NCBI RefSeq assembly: GCF_023145115.1
Contig: NZ_JAGLEJ010000014.1
Span: forward strand, 124,001 to 188,000
Length of the DNA stretch: 64,000 nucleotides
Reading direction: 5' to 3'
Source: Algiphilus sp.
GTDB lineage: Bacteria > Pseudomonadota > Gammaproteobacteria > Nevskiales > Nevskiaceae
Below, one piece after another: positions 32,891-42,819 of this stretch; position 1 is the stretch's first letter; the number at the start of each line of letters is the position of its first letter. The notes under the pieces are model-generated. The model saw only the letters and a list, made by a program, of their open reading frames with translations. It did no database searches and was not told where the DNA came from. The position numbers were made by a program, and so were the translations under genes.

Positions 32891-33757
32891 ATGAAGAGCG
32901 CATTCATCACCGGAGCCGCGATCGGGCAGGGCAATCTGATCGCCAAGAAGCTGGCGGCCAGGGGCTGGCGCGTGTTCGGCGGGGTGCTGCCCGGCGCCGA
33001 GACCGATCTCGGCTCGGTGGCCGGTGTCACGGTGGTCGAGCAGGATGTGTCCGACGACGCGTCGGTCCGTGCCAGTGCCAGTGTCGTGGAGGAGGCGCTG
33101 GACGGAGCCGGACTCGATCTCCTGATGAATGTCGCCGGTGTTGCCAACATCGCCTCGGCGGTGATCGAGGGCGCGGCGATGGACGATGTCCGGCGCCTGT
33201 TCGAGATCAACACCTTCGGACAGCTGCGCGTCTGCCAGGCGTTCCTGCCCATGATCCGCCGTGCCGCGAAGCCGGCGAAGATCCTCAACTTCGGTTCGGG
33301 GGCCGTGCTGGTGGCACCGCCGATGGCCGGGCCCTACACCATGTCCAAGCACGCCGTGCACGGCATGACGCTCACGCTGCGCAACGAGCTGGCACCGTTC
33401 GGGGTGCAGGTCACCTCGATATGGCCGGGCGCAGTCAAGACGGCGATGACGGCGAATGCCAAGGAGAGCACGCTCGGTTCCTGGAATGCGCAGCCCGAGG
33501 ACGTGCAGAAAACCTACGCCGAGTATCTCAAGCGCGGCATCACCGAGATCCTGCCCGACATGATCGAGCGGAAAGGCAATACCGCCGATGCCGTGACCGA
33601 CGAGATCATCGCCATCGCGGAGCGCAACAAGCTGGGTGCGTGGTACTGCGTCGGCAAGGATGCGCGCCCGCTCGGCATGCTGCACCGATTCATGCCCGGA
33701 GGTCGCTTCGAGGCGATGATCCGCGGCGTCTACAAGATTCCCACTGCCAGGGCCTGA
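32891..33757 (+). CDS. SDR-family oxidoreductase
   Basis: A 288-residue classical SDR. The glycine motif is TGAAIGQG (residues 7-14), NVAG is present, and the catalytic residues are Ser in FGSGA and Tyr149-x3-Lys153 (YTMSK). PGAVKTAMTA follows. The C-terminal 70 residues resemble 17beta-HSD-like and retinol dehydrogenases. It probably interconverts a ring or side-chain hydroxyl and ketone. It is followed 4 bases later by an aldehyde dehydrogenase. Confidence 0.88.
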   Translation: MKSAFITGAAIGQGNLIAKKLAARGWRVFGGVLPGAETDLGSVAGVTVVEQDVSDDASVRASASVVEEALDGAGLDLLMNVAGVANIASAVIEGAAMDDVRRLFEINTFGQLRVCQAFLPMIRRAAKPAKILNFGSGAVLVAPPMAGPYTMSKHAVHGMTLTLRNELAPFGVQVTSIWPGAVKTAMTANAKESTLGSWNAQPEDVQKTYAEYLKRGITEILPDMIERKGNTADAVTDEIIAIAERNKLGAWYCVGKDARPLGMLHRFMPGGRFEAMIRGVYKIPTARA

Positions 33758-33761
33758 AACA

Positions 33762-35258
33762 ATGGCGGATAACGCGATCAGCGATGTGCGGCCGGCCTTC
33801 GATGCGCTGGCCGCGCGTGCCCCCGATCTGGTGCACGAGAGTGCTGCCACCCGTATCGAGCGGTTGCAGCGCCTCCTGAAGGAGACGCTCGCCGCGCGCG
33901 ACGAGATCCACGAGGCCGTGCGCAAGGAGCTCGGCCTGTGCGATACCGACATCGACCAGCAGCTGCTGATGGTGAAGGCGGAGATCGAATACGCCTGCAA
34001 GCATCTGGCCGACTGGGTGAAGGCGCAGCGGGTCAAGGGCTCGCTCATGACGCTGGGCAAGAAGTCCTACATCCGCTACGAGCCCAAGGGCGTGGTGCTC
34101 AACCTGGCAACCTGGAACGCGCCGTACGCGATCGGCCTGGTGCCGGCGATCGGCGCGCTGGCGGCCGGCAATGCCGTGCTGCTGAAGCCGTCCGAGCTGG
34201 CGCCGCACTCGGCTGAGGTGCTGGCGCGCATCGTCTCGCGTGCGGTCGAGCCGGATGTGTTCACGGTCCTGCAGGGTGGGGCGGACATCGCCCAGGAGCT
34301 GCTCGCGCAGCCCTTCAATCACATCTTCTACATCGGTGGCCACCAGGTGGGCCGGCTGGTGATGAAGGCGGCAGCCGAGCATTTCGCCTCGGTGACACTG
34401 GAGATGGGCGGCAAGAATCCCACCATCATCGACGCCAGCGCCGACATCGAGACCAGCGCGCGCAAGATCGCATGGGGGCGCCTGAGCAATGCCGGGCAGG
34501 TGTGCATCGCGCCGGACTATGCGCTGGTGCACGAATCCGTCCATGACCGCTTCGTCGAGGCGCTGTCGCGCGCGATGGCCGACATGTACAACCCCGGTGA
34601 TCGCGGGTTCAAGAGCAACCCGGAGTACCCGCGCATCATCAATGACCGTCACTTCGAGCGGGTCACAGGGCTCATCGATGATGCCGTCGACAAGGGCGCG
34701 AAGCTGGCCTGCGGCGGCGAGCGGGAGGCCGCCGAGCGCTACATGGCGCCCTGCGTCGTGACCGGCGTGACCGAGGACATGCGCATCATGCAGGAGGAGA
34801 TCTTCGGCCCGGCCATCGCCGTGGTGCCCTGGCGCGAACGCGAGGAGGTGCTGGCCACCATCCGGCGCCGGCCCAAGCCGCTGGCGCTGTACATCTTCGC
34901 GGAGGATCGCGAGGCCATCGACTGGTTCCTGGCGCGCACCACCTCGGGCAGCACCGTGGTCAACCACAACATGATCCAGTCCGGCACCAATGCCAATCTG
35001 CCCTTCGGCGGCGTCAATGCCAGCGGCATCGGGCGCATTGGCGGGCACTACACCTTCCTGGAGACCAGCAATCAGCGCTCGATCATCGAGGAGGGACCGC
35101 CGGTCGGCGATCCCGACATGATGTTTCCGCCGTACACCGAGAAGTACAAGAAGATGGCGGGCTCCATGCTGAGCCGGCCGATCGTGGTGCCGGACATGGT
35201 CGTGCGCGGCATCAACGGCATGATCAAGGTCACCAGCGTCTTCTCGCGTTCGCGCTGA
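33762..35258 (+). CDS. Aldehyde dehydrogenase (coniferyl-aldehyde/class 3-like)
   Basis: A 498-residue aldehyde dehydrogenase. Glu214 (EMGGKNP) and Cys248 (GQVCIAPD) are the catalytic pair, and LPFGGVNASGIGRIGG is conserved. The arrangement and the C-terminal extension of about 60 residues (PPYTEKYKKMAGSML onward) recall coniferyl aldehyde dehydrogenases and eukaryotic fatty aldehyde dehydrogenase. It is not a close copy of the enzyme at 4430. Oxidation of a side-chain aldehyde is a plausible role. Confidence 0.9.
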   Translation: MADNAISDVRPAFDALAARAPDLVHESAATRIERLQRLLKETLAARDEIHEAVRKELGLCDTDIDQQLLMVKAEIEYACKHLADWVKAQRVKGSLMTLGKKSYIRYEPKGVVLNLATWNAPYAIGLVPAIGALAAGNAVLLKPSELAPHSAEVLARIVSRAVEPDVFTVLQGGADIAQELLAQPFNHIFYIGGHQVGRLVMKAAAEHFASVTLEMGGKNPTIIDASADIETSARKIAWGRLSNAGQVCIAPDYALVHESVHDRFVEALSRAMADMYNPGDRGFKSNPEYPRIINDRHFERVTGLIDDAVDKGAKLACGGEREAAERYMAPCVVTGVTEDMRIMQEEIFGPAIAVVPWREREEVLATIRRRPKPLALYIFAEDREAIDWFLARTTSGSTVVNHNMIQSGTNANLPFGGVNASGIGRIGGHYTFLETSNQRSIIEEGPPVGDPDMMFPPYTEKYKKMAGSMLSRPIVVPDMVVRGINGMIKVTSVFSRSR

Positions 35259-35312
35259 ACGGCCGGCGGCGCGGGGGAGCGCCGCGGCGACCACGGGCTG
35301 GCAACGACTAGA

Positions 35313-35358
35313 CACTTCCGCGTAGGATGTAAAGCCGATACGTGCCGGCGCGGAAGTG
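35313..35358. promoter_or_regulatory. Perfect 10-base inverted repeat upstream of a TetR gene
   Basis: CACTTCCGCG (35313-35322) and CGCGGAAGTG (35349-35358) flank an AT-richer 26-base centre containing GGATGTAAAG. It lies in the 161-base gap between the aldehyde dehydrogenase and the TetR gene and may be a two-site operator or a leader hairpin. Confidence 0.45.
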
Positions 35359-35419
35359 CCGGGCGAGTCGCGGGCGCGCGCCGCCGCGGGCCCATGACGG
35401 GAGACACCGGAGGAGCATC

Positions 35420-36037
35420 ATGTCGTCGTCGCGAGAATCGACCATCCCGTTGCCGGTTCCGGAAACGGACAATCCGACGCGGCAGGGGATTCTCGAAGCG
35501 GCCATCCGCTGCGTGAAGAAGTGGGGGGTGGAGAAGACCAACCTCAACGACATCGCCAAGGAAGCCGGCGTCACGCGCCCGACGGTCTACAGCTACTTCG
35601 CGAACCGCCACGAGCTGCTGCAGGCGGCGCTCTACCAGTCCTCGATGCTGCTGGCACAGCGCCTGATCGCGCACGTCAGTGCCTTCGATTCGATCGCTGA
35701 TCGCTTCGTGGAATCGATCCTCTTCTGTCTCGAGGAACTGCCCAAGGAGCCGTCACTCGCGGTCATCACCCGGCCCGATCTGGCGTCGTTCGTGAGCGAG
35801 GATGCGCTCGGCGCGCCGCAGAACTGGGAGCTCGTGCGGCACGTCACCGCCCACGTCTTCGCGCCGGCGCGGCTCGATCCGGATGACGAGGCCGAGATCG
35901 CCGAAGTCGCCTGCCGGATGACGCTGTCGCTGCTCATCGTGGACAGTCCGCACCAGCGGGACCGCGAGGCCCTCCGCGGGCTGATCGAGCGTCGTCTGGT
36001 GCCGATGATCCCTGGGGCCGTTGCGGGAGCTCGCTGA
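35420..36037 (+). CDS. TetR-family transcriptional regulator
   Basis: A 205-residue regulator with helix-turn-helix at about residues 35-70 (IAKEAGVTRPTVYSYFANRHEL). ATG 35420 has AGGAG just upstream. It is the last gene of the accessory cluster; beyond it the DNA is backbone. The cluster thus has three TetR regulators, at its left, middle and right. Confidence 0.87.
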   Translation: MSSSRESTIPLPVPETDNPTRQGILEAAIRCVKKWGVEKTNLNDIAKEAGVTRPTVYSYFANRHELLQAALYQSSMLLAQRLIAHVSAFDSIADRFVESILFCLEELPKEPSLAVITRPDLASFVSEDALGAPQNWELVRHVTAHVFAPARLDPDDEAEIAEVACRMTLSLLIVDSPHQRDREALRGLIERRLVPMIPGAVAGAR

Positions 36038-36058
36038 CGCTCCGGCGCGCGCCGTGCG

Positions 36059-36547
36059 CTACCAGCGGTAGACGTCCCAGAGCTCCGGGTTCGCCCAGTT
36101 CCGCGCGTTCAGCCAGTCCGGGCGCTGCTTGTAGTCATAGAGGTTGAAACCCTGCAGCGCGGTGCCGGTGCGCGCGTCGCGCCGGTGCGTCGTGAAGCCG
36201 AGCGCCCGCCACCCGGCGTCACTGAGCGGCGCATCCTGCTCGGCGACTGCCAGCACCGCGCCCGCGTAGAGGTCGCGCAGCGCGGCCAGCTCGCGCTCGA
36301 GGTTGCCGGCATCCGCGGCCTGACGCAGCCAGTCGGGTGTCAGGAGGGCGAGATCCACGCGCGCGCCATCCGGCCGCCCTGCCTGCAGATCCGCGCAGGC
36401 CGATACGCGCATCGCGTCGACGGGCAGCCATTCGGGCGGCGCTTCGTCCGTGCCGGGGGCGGCGAAGATCGCGATGCGTCGGGCGCTCTGCGCCCGCACG
36501 GCCTCGGCGACGGTCTGGATGATAGGTTCCGGTGGTTGCTCGGTCAC
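36059..36547 (-). CDS. DUF6231-like hypothetical protein
   Basis: A 162-residue protein if it starts at the GTG at 36547. A longer frame starts at 36610 but would begin right at a terminator. Its C-terminal motif DWLNARNWANPELWDVYRW resembles DUF6231 proteins of gammaproteobacteria. The N-terminal region looks like a small alpha/beta domain (RIAIFAAPG, VDLALLTPDW). Function is unknown. Confidence 0.6.
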   Translation of the reverse strand: MTEQPPEPIIQTVAEAVRAQSARRIAIFAAPGTDEAPPEWLPVDAMRVSACADLQAGRPDGARVDLALLTPDWLRQAADAGNLERELAALRDLYAGAVLAVAEQDAPLSDAGWRALGFTTHRRDARTGTALQGFNLYDYKQRPDWLNARNWANPELWDVYRW

Positions 36548-36616
36548 CGCGTCAGCCTGCGCGCAGCCCTGCCGGAAGGCAAGGGACGGGGTGTGTGTGG
36601 CTGGACCCAATCAGAA

Positions 36617-36646
36617 AGGGCCCCGGCAGTGTCTGCCGGGGCCCTG
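36617..36646 (-). terminator. Rho-independent terminator of the ompA-like gene
   Basis: A 13-base perfect stem (AGGGCCCCGGCAG and its complement) with a 3-base loop. On the minus strand it is followed by TTTCTGATT. It lies about 30 bases beyond the stop of the OmpA-like gene. Confidence 0.8.
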
Positions 36647-36674
36647 GACGTCGTCCGTCCGAGGCGGGAGCGCC

Positions 36675-37901
36675 CTAGAGGTCGCGCGTCTCCAGGATCT
36701 TCAGCTCCACGCGCCGGTTCAGCTCGCGGCCGTCCTCGGTGTCGTTGGAGGCGATCGGCTGGGTCTCGCCGTAGCCCTCGGCCTCCAGCTGGTCGGCCGC
36801 GACACCGCGGTCGCTCAGATAGGCGATCACGGAATCGGCACGCTCGCGCGACAGCGTCTGGTTGTAGCTGTCCGAGCCGCGACTGTCGGTGTGGCCGCCG
36901 ATCTCGATCACCAGGCCGGGCGCGGCCAGCAGGGTGTCGGCAACCTCGTCGAGGATCACGCGTGCATTGGGCGTGATGCGTGTGCTGTCGAACTCGAAGG
37001 TGACGCCGCGCAGCACGACCGTGTCCCCGTCGGCACAGCCGCGCGCATCGGCGGATTCGCCCGGGAACGGCGGACGGCACTCGGAGAGCGGCAGTGCGCA
37101 GCCCACCGCGTCGACGGCGGTGCCGGCGGGCGTGCCCGGGCACTCGTCCTCGAAGTTGGCGACGGTATCGGCGTCGTCATCGAAGGGGCAGCCGTCGTCG
37201 CCCACCGGGACATCGTCCGGCAGGTTGGGGTATTCGGCGCAGGTCGGCTCGTCGGCCGCCACGACCTGGGGTTCCGGCTCCTCTTCGGGTTCTTCGTAGA
37301 TCGAGCCGATCGGGATCTGCAGGCCGACCGTGAAGACGCCGTCGTAGAAGGCATCGTCGCCGCCGCGGCCCGCGGTGCTCTCCTCGTGCGAGTCCATGCG
37401 GTAGACCGCCTCGGTGCGGATGGCGGTGCCCTCGCCGAGGAACGACAGGAACTGCGGCCGGATCAGCGCGCCGGCGCCGAAGTCGAAGACCACGCTGTCG
37501 TAGTTGTGCTTGCAGCCGTCGAGGTCCGCCGGCGTCGTGCAGGGCAGGTCCTCGGAGGCACCGTAGTGAAGCGCGCTGCGGATGTAGAAGCCCGGGCGGT
37601 CGGTCACCAGGAACATGTTCAGCGCCAGGCCGACGCCCTTCAGCTCGCCTGAGCCGTCGGCGAAGGCGGCGTCGTAGCTGCTGTAGAAGCCGGTGAGCTC
37701 GGCCGTCATGTTGCTGGTGACGCGCTTGCCGAAGCTGATCTGACCGCCGATGCCGTCATCCGTCATGCGGTCCCCGTCCGCGACGGAATAGGAGAAGGCG
37801 GGTGCGACGTAGTAGCGGTTGTCCTGGAGCTGGGCGGAGGCCGGCAGGACGAGGCCGAATCCGGCGATCACAGCAAGCGCCGTGCGGAATCGATTGAACA
37901 T
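36675..37901 (-). CDS. OmpA-family outer-membrane protein
   Basis: A 408-residue protein: signal peptide 1-24 (VLPASAQ), an eight-strand-like barrel to about residue 215 starting YYVAPAFSYS, an acidic linker EEPEEEPEPQ, a calcium-binding thrombospondin type 3-like stretch (DDDADTVANFEDECPG), and a C-terminal OmpA peptidoglycan-binding domain (FEFDSTRITPNA, GGHTDSRGSDSYNQTLS). Eight cysteines lie in the linker region and may be paired. Its promoter lies in the 161-base gap before the divergent prfB. Confidence 0.92.
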   Translation of the reverse strand: MFNRFRTALAVIAGFGLVLPASAQLQDNRYYVAPAFSYSVADGDRMTDDGIGGQISFGKRVTSNMTAELTGFYSSYDAAFADGSGELKGVGLALNMFLVTDRPGFYIRSALHYGASEDLPCTTPADLDGCKHNYDSVVFDFGAGALIRPQFLSFLGEGTAIRTEAVYRMDSHEESTAGRGGDDAFYDGVFTVGLQIPIGSIYEEPEEEPEPQVVAADEPTCAEYPNLPDDVPVGDDGCPFDDDADTVANFEDECPGTPAGTAVDAVGCALPLSECRPPFPGESADARGCADGDTVVLRGVTFEFDSTRITPNARVILDEVADTLLAAPGLVIEIGGHTDSRGSDSYNQTLSRERADSVIAYLSDRGVAADQLEAEGYGETQPIASNDTEDGRELNRRVELKILETRDL

Positions 37902-38062
37902 GAACTCTCCCCTGATCTTTTGGTGCGCGTGGCCGTCGACGACGCGTCCCGCAGACTATATCAGCGCCCGCCGCGCTTGTGTCGCGGCGTCCCGGCGCTG
38001 CGCGACGCCGGCTGCTTGCGTACACTGCGCGACCCCGCAATTCAAGCGAATGCCCCGTCCCG

Positions 38063-39158
38063 ATGGAAGCCCACCAGATCAAGCAAGAGATTACGGCCCT
38101 GCAGGCGCGTTTCGACGCGCTGCGGGGCTATCTTTGACTACGCTGAGAAGCGTGACCGCGTCGCCGAGATCGACGGCGAGCTCGAGAATCCCGAGATCTG
38201 GAACAACCCCGAGCAGGCGCAGGCGCTCGGGCGAGAGCGCGCGCGCCTGATCGACGCCGTCGAGCCGCTCGACGAAGCCACCAACGGTCTGCGCGATGCC
38301 CTCGACCTGCTCGACATGGCGGCCGAGGAAGGCGACGCCGCGACCATCGCCGAGATCGAGAAGGACTGCACCCGCTTCGCCGGCATGGCGGAGAAGCTGG
38401 AGTTCCAGCGCATGTTCTCGGGCGACATGGATGCCGCCAACGCCTTCGTCGATATCCAGGCCGGTTCAGGTGGCACCGAGGCCCAGGACTGGGCGGAGAT
38501 GCTGCTCCGCATGTACCTGCGCTGGTGCGACGAGCACGCCTTCGAGCACGAGCTGCTGGAATGCTCGGCCGGCGATGTCGCGGGCATCAAGTCCGCCACG
38601 CTGATGGTGCGCGGCGACTATGCCTTCGGCTGGCTGCGCACCGAGACCGGCGTGCACCGGCTGGTGCGCAAGTCGCCCTTCGATTCGGGCGCGCGCCGGC
38701 ATACCTCGTTCGCGGCCGTGTTCGTGTCGCCGGAGGTGGACGACAGCTTCGAGATCGAGATCAATCCGGCCGATCTGCGCGTCGACACCTACCGCTCCTC
38801 GGGTGCGGGCGGCCAGCACGTCAACAAGACCGATTCGGCGGTGCGCATCACGCACACGCCGTCCGGCGTGGTGGTGGCTTGCCAGAACGAACGCAGCCAG
38901 CACAAGAACCGCGACCAGGCCATGAAGATGCTGCGCGCGCGGTTGTACGAGCTGGAGCTGTCCAAGCGCGAGGCCGAGAAGCAGGCGGTCGAGGACAGCA
39001 AGAGCGACATCGGCTGGGGCAACCAGATCCGCTCCTACGTGCTCGACCAGTCGCGCATCAAGGATCTGCGCACCGGCGTCGAGATCGCCGACACCCAGAA
39101 GGTGCTCAACGGGCATCTCGATCCCTTCATCGAAGCCAGCCTCAAGCAGGGGCTCTGA
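38063..39158 (+). CDS. prfB: Peptide chain release factor 2, programmed +1 frameshift
   Basis: Release factor RF2 recognises UGA and UAA stop codons. The short first frame (ATG 38063, 24 codons) ends in CTT-TGA-C at 38132-38138. Reading through needs a +1 shift to GAC at 38136; GCGGGGC upstream is the internal Shine-Dalgarno-like stimulator. The product is 364 residues, as in E. coli. The SPF anticodon tripeptide (VRKSPFDSG) and the GGQ motif (SGAGGQHVNK) are present. A TACACT hexamer at 38021-38026 may be the -10 element. lysS follows 2 bases later. Confidence 0.96.
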
Positions 39159-39160
39159 CC

Positions 39161-40654
<1,494 letters not shown>

Positions 40655-40855
40655 TCCTCCGTGGCGTGACGCCACTGCCCGTGAGAACCTCCTGCCGGGC
40701 CATCCATGGCCCGGCACTCGCCGGGGTAGTGTTCACCGGACATTCGCGTCCTCCGGCCCGCCCGCGGATGCACCCCGAGGCATAGCGCCGGACGGCACCT
40801 GGTGCGAGTGGTCGCCGCGGTCACCGGGCTCGCGTCTCCGGGCGCCCTTGGGGTA
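40655..40855. other. Intergenic region between lysS and ygfZ
   Basis: Two hairpin-forming sequences are visible, GTGGCG/CGCCAC near 40662-40676 and CCGGGCCA/TGGCCCGG near 40696-40715, but neither has a T-tract. No gene is seen. It separates convergent genes, so it likely holds termination signals. Confidence 0.4.
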
Positions 40856-41716
40856 TCAGCGCGCGAAGGGCAGCACCGCGAATGCCTGCTCGACGGCGGG
40901 CGCGGTGTCGGGGGGCTCGGTGCCGCGCCACACCGCGAGTACCTCGCAGCCGTCCGCGGTCGCGACGCTGTTCACCACCTCGGCCATCGCCTTGCCATCG
41001 GCATTGCGCAGGGTGCTGCCGGGGTCGGGTGCCGCGCCGGGGCCGCGCAGGCGGACCGGCACGCGGTTGACGCCACCGCGGAAGTGCAGGCGCGCGATGA
41101 CTTCCTGGCCGGTGAAGCAGCCCTTGTCGAAGGCCAGCGCGCCGAAGTGCTGGAGGCCGATGTGCTGCGCGACATGGGCCTCGGTCTGGGCGGCGCCGAT
41201 GCACGGCAGCCCCGCGGCGATGTCGGCCGCCGCGAAGGCGTCGGGATCGGTGGTTTCCACACCGTGGCCCGCGGTACCCATCACCCACCATCGCGCCGGA
41301 TGTCCGGGCGCGCGGATGCGCCAGTCTTCGCCGTCGCGCGTGATGCCCCAGTCCGCCTCCTGCCCGGCATCTCCGGTGGCGACCAGACCGCCCACGGACG
41401 CCTCGTCGAGGGTCAGCGTGACCTTCGACCGCAGCACGAACATGCGCAGGCGCTTGAGCATCGCCTCGGCGATGTCCGGCGCCAGCAGCAGCCCGACTTC
41501 GTCGCCTAGGCGGAGCACGACCAGGGTCGCCAGCACGCGCCCCTTGGGGCCGTTGAGGCTGCTGAGCGTGGCGCGACCGGCGCCCAGCGCGCGCATGTCG
41601 TGGCTCAGCTGTCCCTGCAGGAAGCTCTCGGCGTCGGCGCCCGCCACGCGGATCAGGGCGCCGTGCGGCGGCGGACTCGCGACCATCGTCGAATGCATTT
41701 CTGACTCAACATCCAT
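40856..41716 (-). CDS. ygfZ: Folate-binding Fe-S cluster repair protein YgfZ
   Basis: A 286-residue tetrahydrofolate-dependent protein that helps maintain certain [4Fe-4S] enzymes. The signature is KGCFTGQEVIAR with the conserved cysteine, and LNGPKGR lies in the N-terminal half. It is divergent from the succinate dehydrogenase operon, whose iron-sulphur subunit could benefit. The start could be the Met at 41716 or at 41698. Confidence 0.9.
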   Translation of the reverse strand: MDVESEMHSTMVASPPPHGALIRVAGADAESFLQGQLSHDMRALGAGRATLSSLNGPKGRVLATLVVLRLGDEVGLLLAPDIAEAMLKRLRMFVLRSKVTLTLDEASVGGLVATGDAGQEADWGITRDGEDWRIRAPGHPARWWVMGTAGHGVETTDPDAFAAADIAAGLPCIGAAQTEAHVAQHIGLQHFGALAFDKGCFTGQEVIARLHFRGGVNRVPVRLRGPGAAPDPGSTLRNADGKAMAEVVNSVATADGCEVLAVWRGTEPPDTAPAVEQAFAVLPFAR

Positions 41717-41754
41717 TGCTGCACTGCAGCTTTTGTACGAACATGCCGGGCGCT

Positions 41755-41952
41755 ATGAGCAACCACGATCAGCGACACGATACCGACTTTCCGCCTTCCG
41801 GGGCCGAAAAGCAGCCGGCAGATGACAACGCGGCGACCTCGAATCCCGAAAGCGGCGATAATGCGCGTCCCCGGGAGATCGGCGGCCGACGCGGGCCCGA
41901 ACCGACGCGCTACGGCGACTGGGAAAAGAAGGGGCGTTGCATCGACTTCTGA
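41755..41952 (+). CDS. SDHAF4-like succinate dehydrogenase assembly factor (DUF1674)
   Basis: A 65-residue protein whose C-terminus, EIGGRRGPEPTRYGDWEKKGRCIDF in part, is the DUF1674/SDHAF4 signature (key residues GPEPTRYGDWE and RCIDF). SDHAF4 binds flavinated SdhA before complex II assembly. It precedes sdhC by 42 bases, supporting that role. The N-terminal half is polar and likely disordered. An in-frame ATG at 41743 is an alternative start. Confidence 0.85.
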   Translation: MSNHDQRHDTDFPPSGAEKQPADDNAATSNPESGDNARPREIGGRRGPEPTRYGDWEKKGRCIDF

Positions 41953-41994
41953 TGCAGCGCGACATTCTCAGAACAAGATACTTCGAGAGGCACC

Positions 41995-42390
41995 ATGAGC
42001 GCTAAACCGTCTCCGCAGCGGCCGCTTTCGCCGTTCATGATCGGTCCGTACTACCGCCCGCAGCTCACGTCGATGCTGTCGATCACCCACCGTCTGACCG
42101 GCATGATCAACGTCGCCGGCGCGCTGGGCCTCGTCGTGTGGCTGCTCTGCATCGCGGCCGGGCCCGATGCGCACGCTGCCTTCATGGGGCACGCCGGCGC
42201 CTGGTACGGACTGATCCTGATGTTCGGATGGAGCTGGACGCTTGCCTACCACCTGTGCAACGGACTGCGCCATCTGGTGTGGGACACGGGGCGCGGCTTC
42301 GACCTTCCCACCGTCTACCGCACGGGCTATGCCGTCATTGCCGGATCGCTGGCGCTGACCGCGCTGGTCTGGCTGGTGGTGCTGATCTGA
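41995..42390 (+). CDS. sdhC: Succinate dehydrogenase cytochrome b556 subunit
   Basis: A 131-residue membrane anchor of complex II with three transmembrane helices. SITHRLTGM and the haem-ligand region YHLCNGLRHLVWD are conserved. It binds haem b and ubiquinone with SdhD. First gene of sdhCDAB after the assembly-factor gene. Confidence 0.95.
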   Translation: MSAKPSPQRPLSPFMIGPYYRPQLTSMLSITHRLTGMINVAGALGLVVWLLCIAAGPDAHAAFMGHAGAWYGLILMFGWSWTLAYHLCNGLRHLVWDTGRGFDLPTVYRTGYAVIAGSLALTALVWLVVLI

Positions 42391-42411
42391 GCCGCTGAAG
42401 GAGCCGGAAAC

Positions 42412-42792
42412 ATGAGTCTGCGATCCCCCCTTTCCGAGGCCCGCGGCCTCGGCGCGGCCAAGGAAGGCACGCACCACTGGTACATCCAGCGCATTTCCGC
42501 CATCGCCATGGCGCCGCTGATGCTCTGGCTGCTGTTCAGCCTCGCGTCCCTGGCGGGCAGCGAGTACATCGCGGTGCGCGCCTGGGTGGCGCATCCGCTG
42601 AATACCGCGCTGCTCGTCGTCCTGCTCGCGACGCTCTTTCACCACGCCATCCTCGGCATGCAGGTGGTGATCGAGGACTACGTCGGGCACGAGGGCGCGA
42701 AGTTCGCGCTGCTGGTGGTGTCGCGCTTCGGCCTGGTGCTGGCCGGCGTGCTGGGCATCGTCGCCGTTCTGAAAATCTCGCTCGGCGCCTGA
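42412..42792 (+). CDS. sdhD: Succinate dehydrogenase hydrophobic membrane anchor subunit
   Basis: A 126-residue subunit with three transmembrane helices. It has WYIQRISAIAMAPL near the N-terminus and FHHAILGMQVVIEDYV containing the haem histidine. With SdhC it forms the quinone site and anchors SdhAB to the inner membrane. Confidence 0.95.
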   Translation: MSLRSPLSEARGLGAAKEGTHHWYIQRISAIAMAPLMLWLLFSLASLAGSEYIAVRAWVAHPLNTALLVVLLATLFHHAILGMQVVIEDYVGHEGAKFALLVVSRFGLVLAGVLGIVAVLKISLGA

Positions 42793-42819
42793 GCGCCGGC
42801 ATCGCAGGAGTTCGATTGC

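Noticed and set aside
1..36037. Genomic island bounded by integrase or tRNA attachment sites
   Set aside because: No integrase, transposase, tRNA or flanking direct repeat was found; horizontal origin cannot be supported from the sequence alone.
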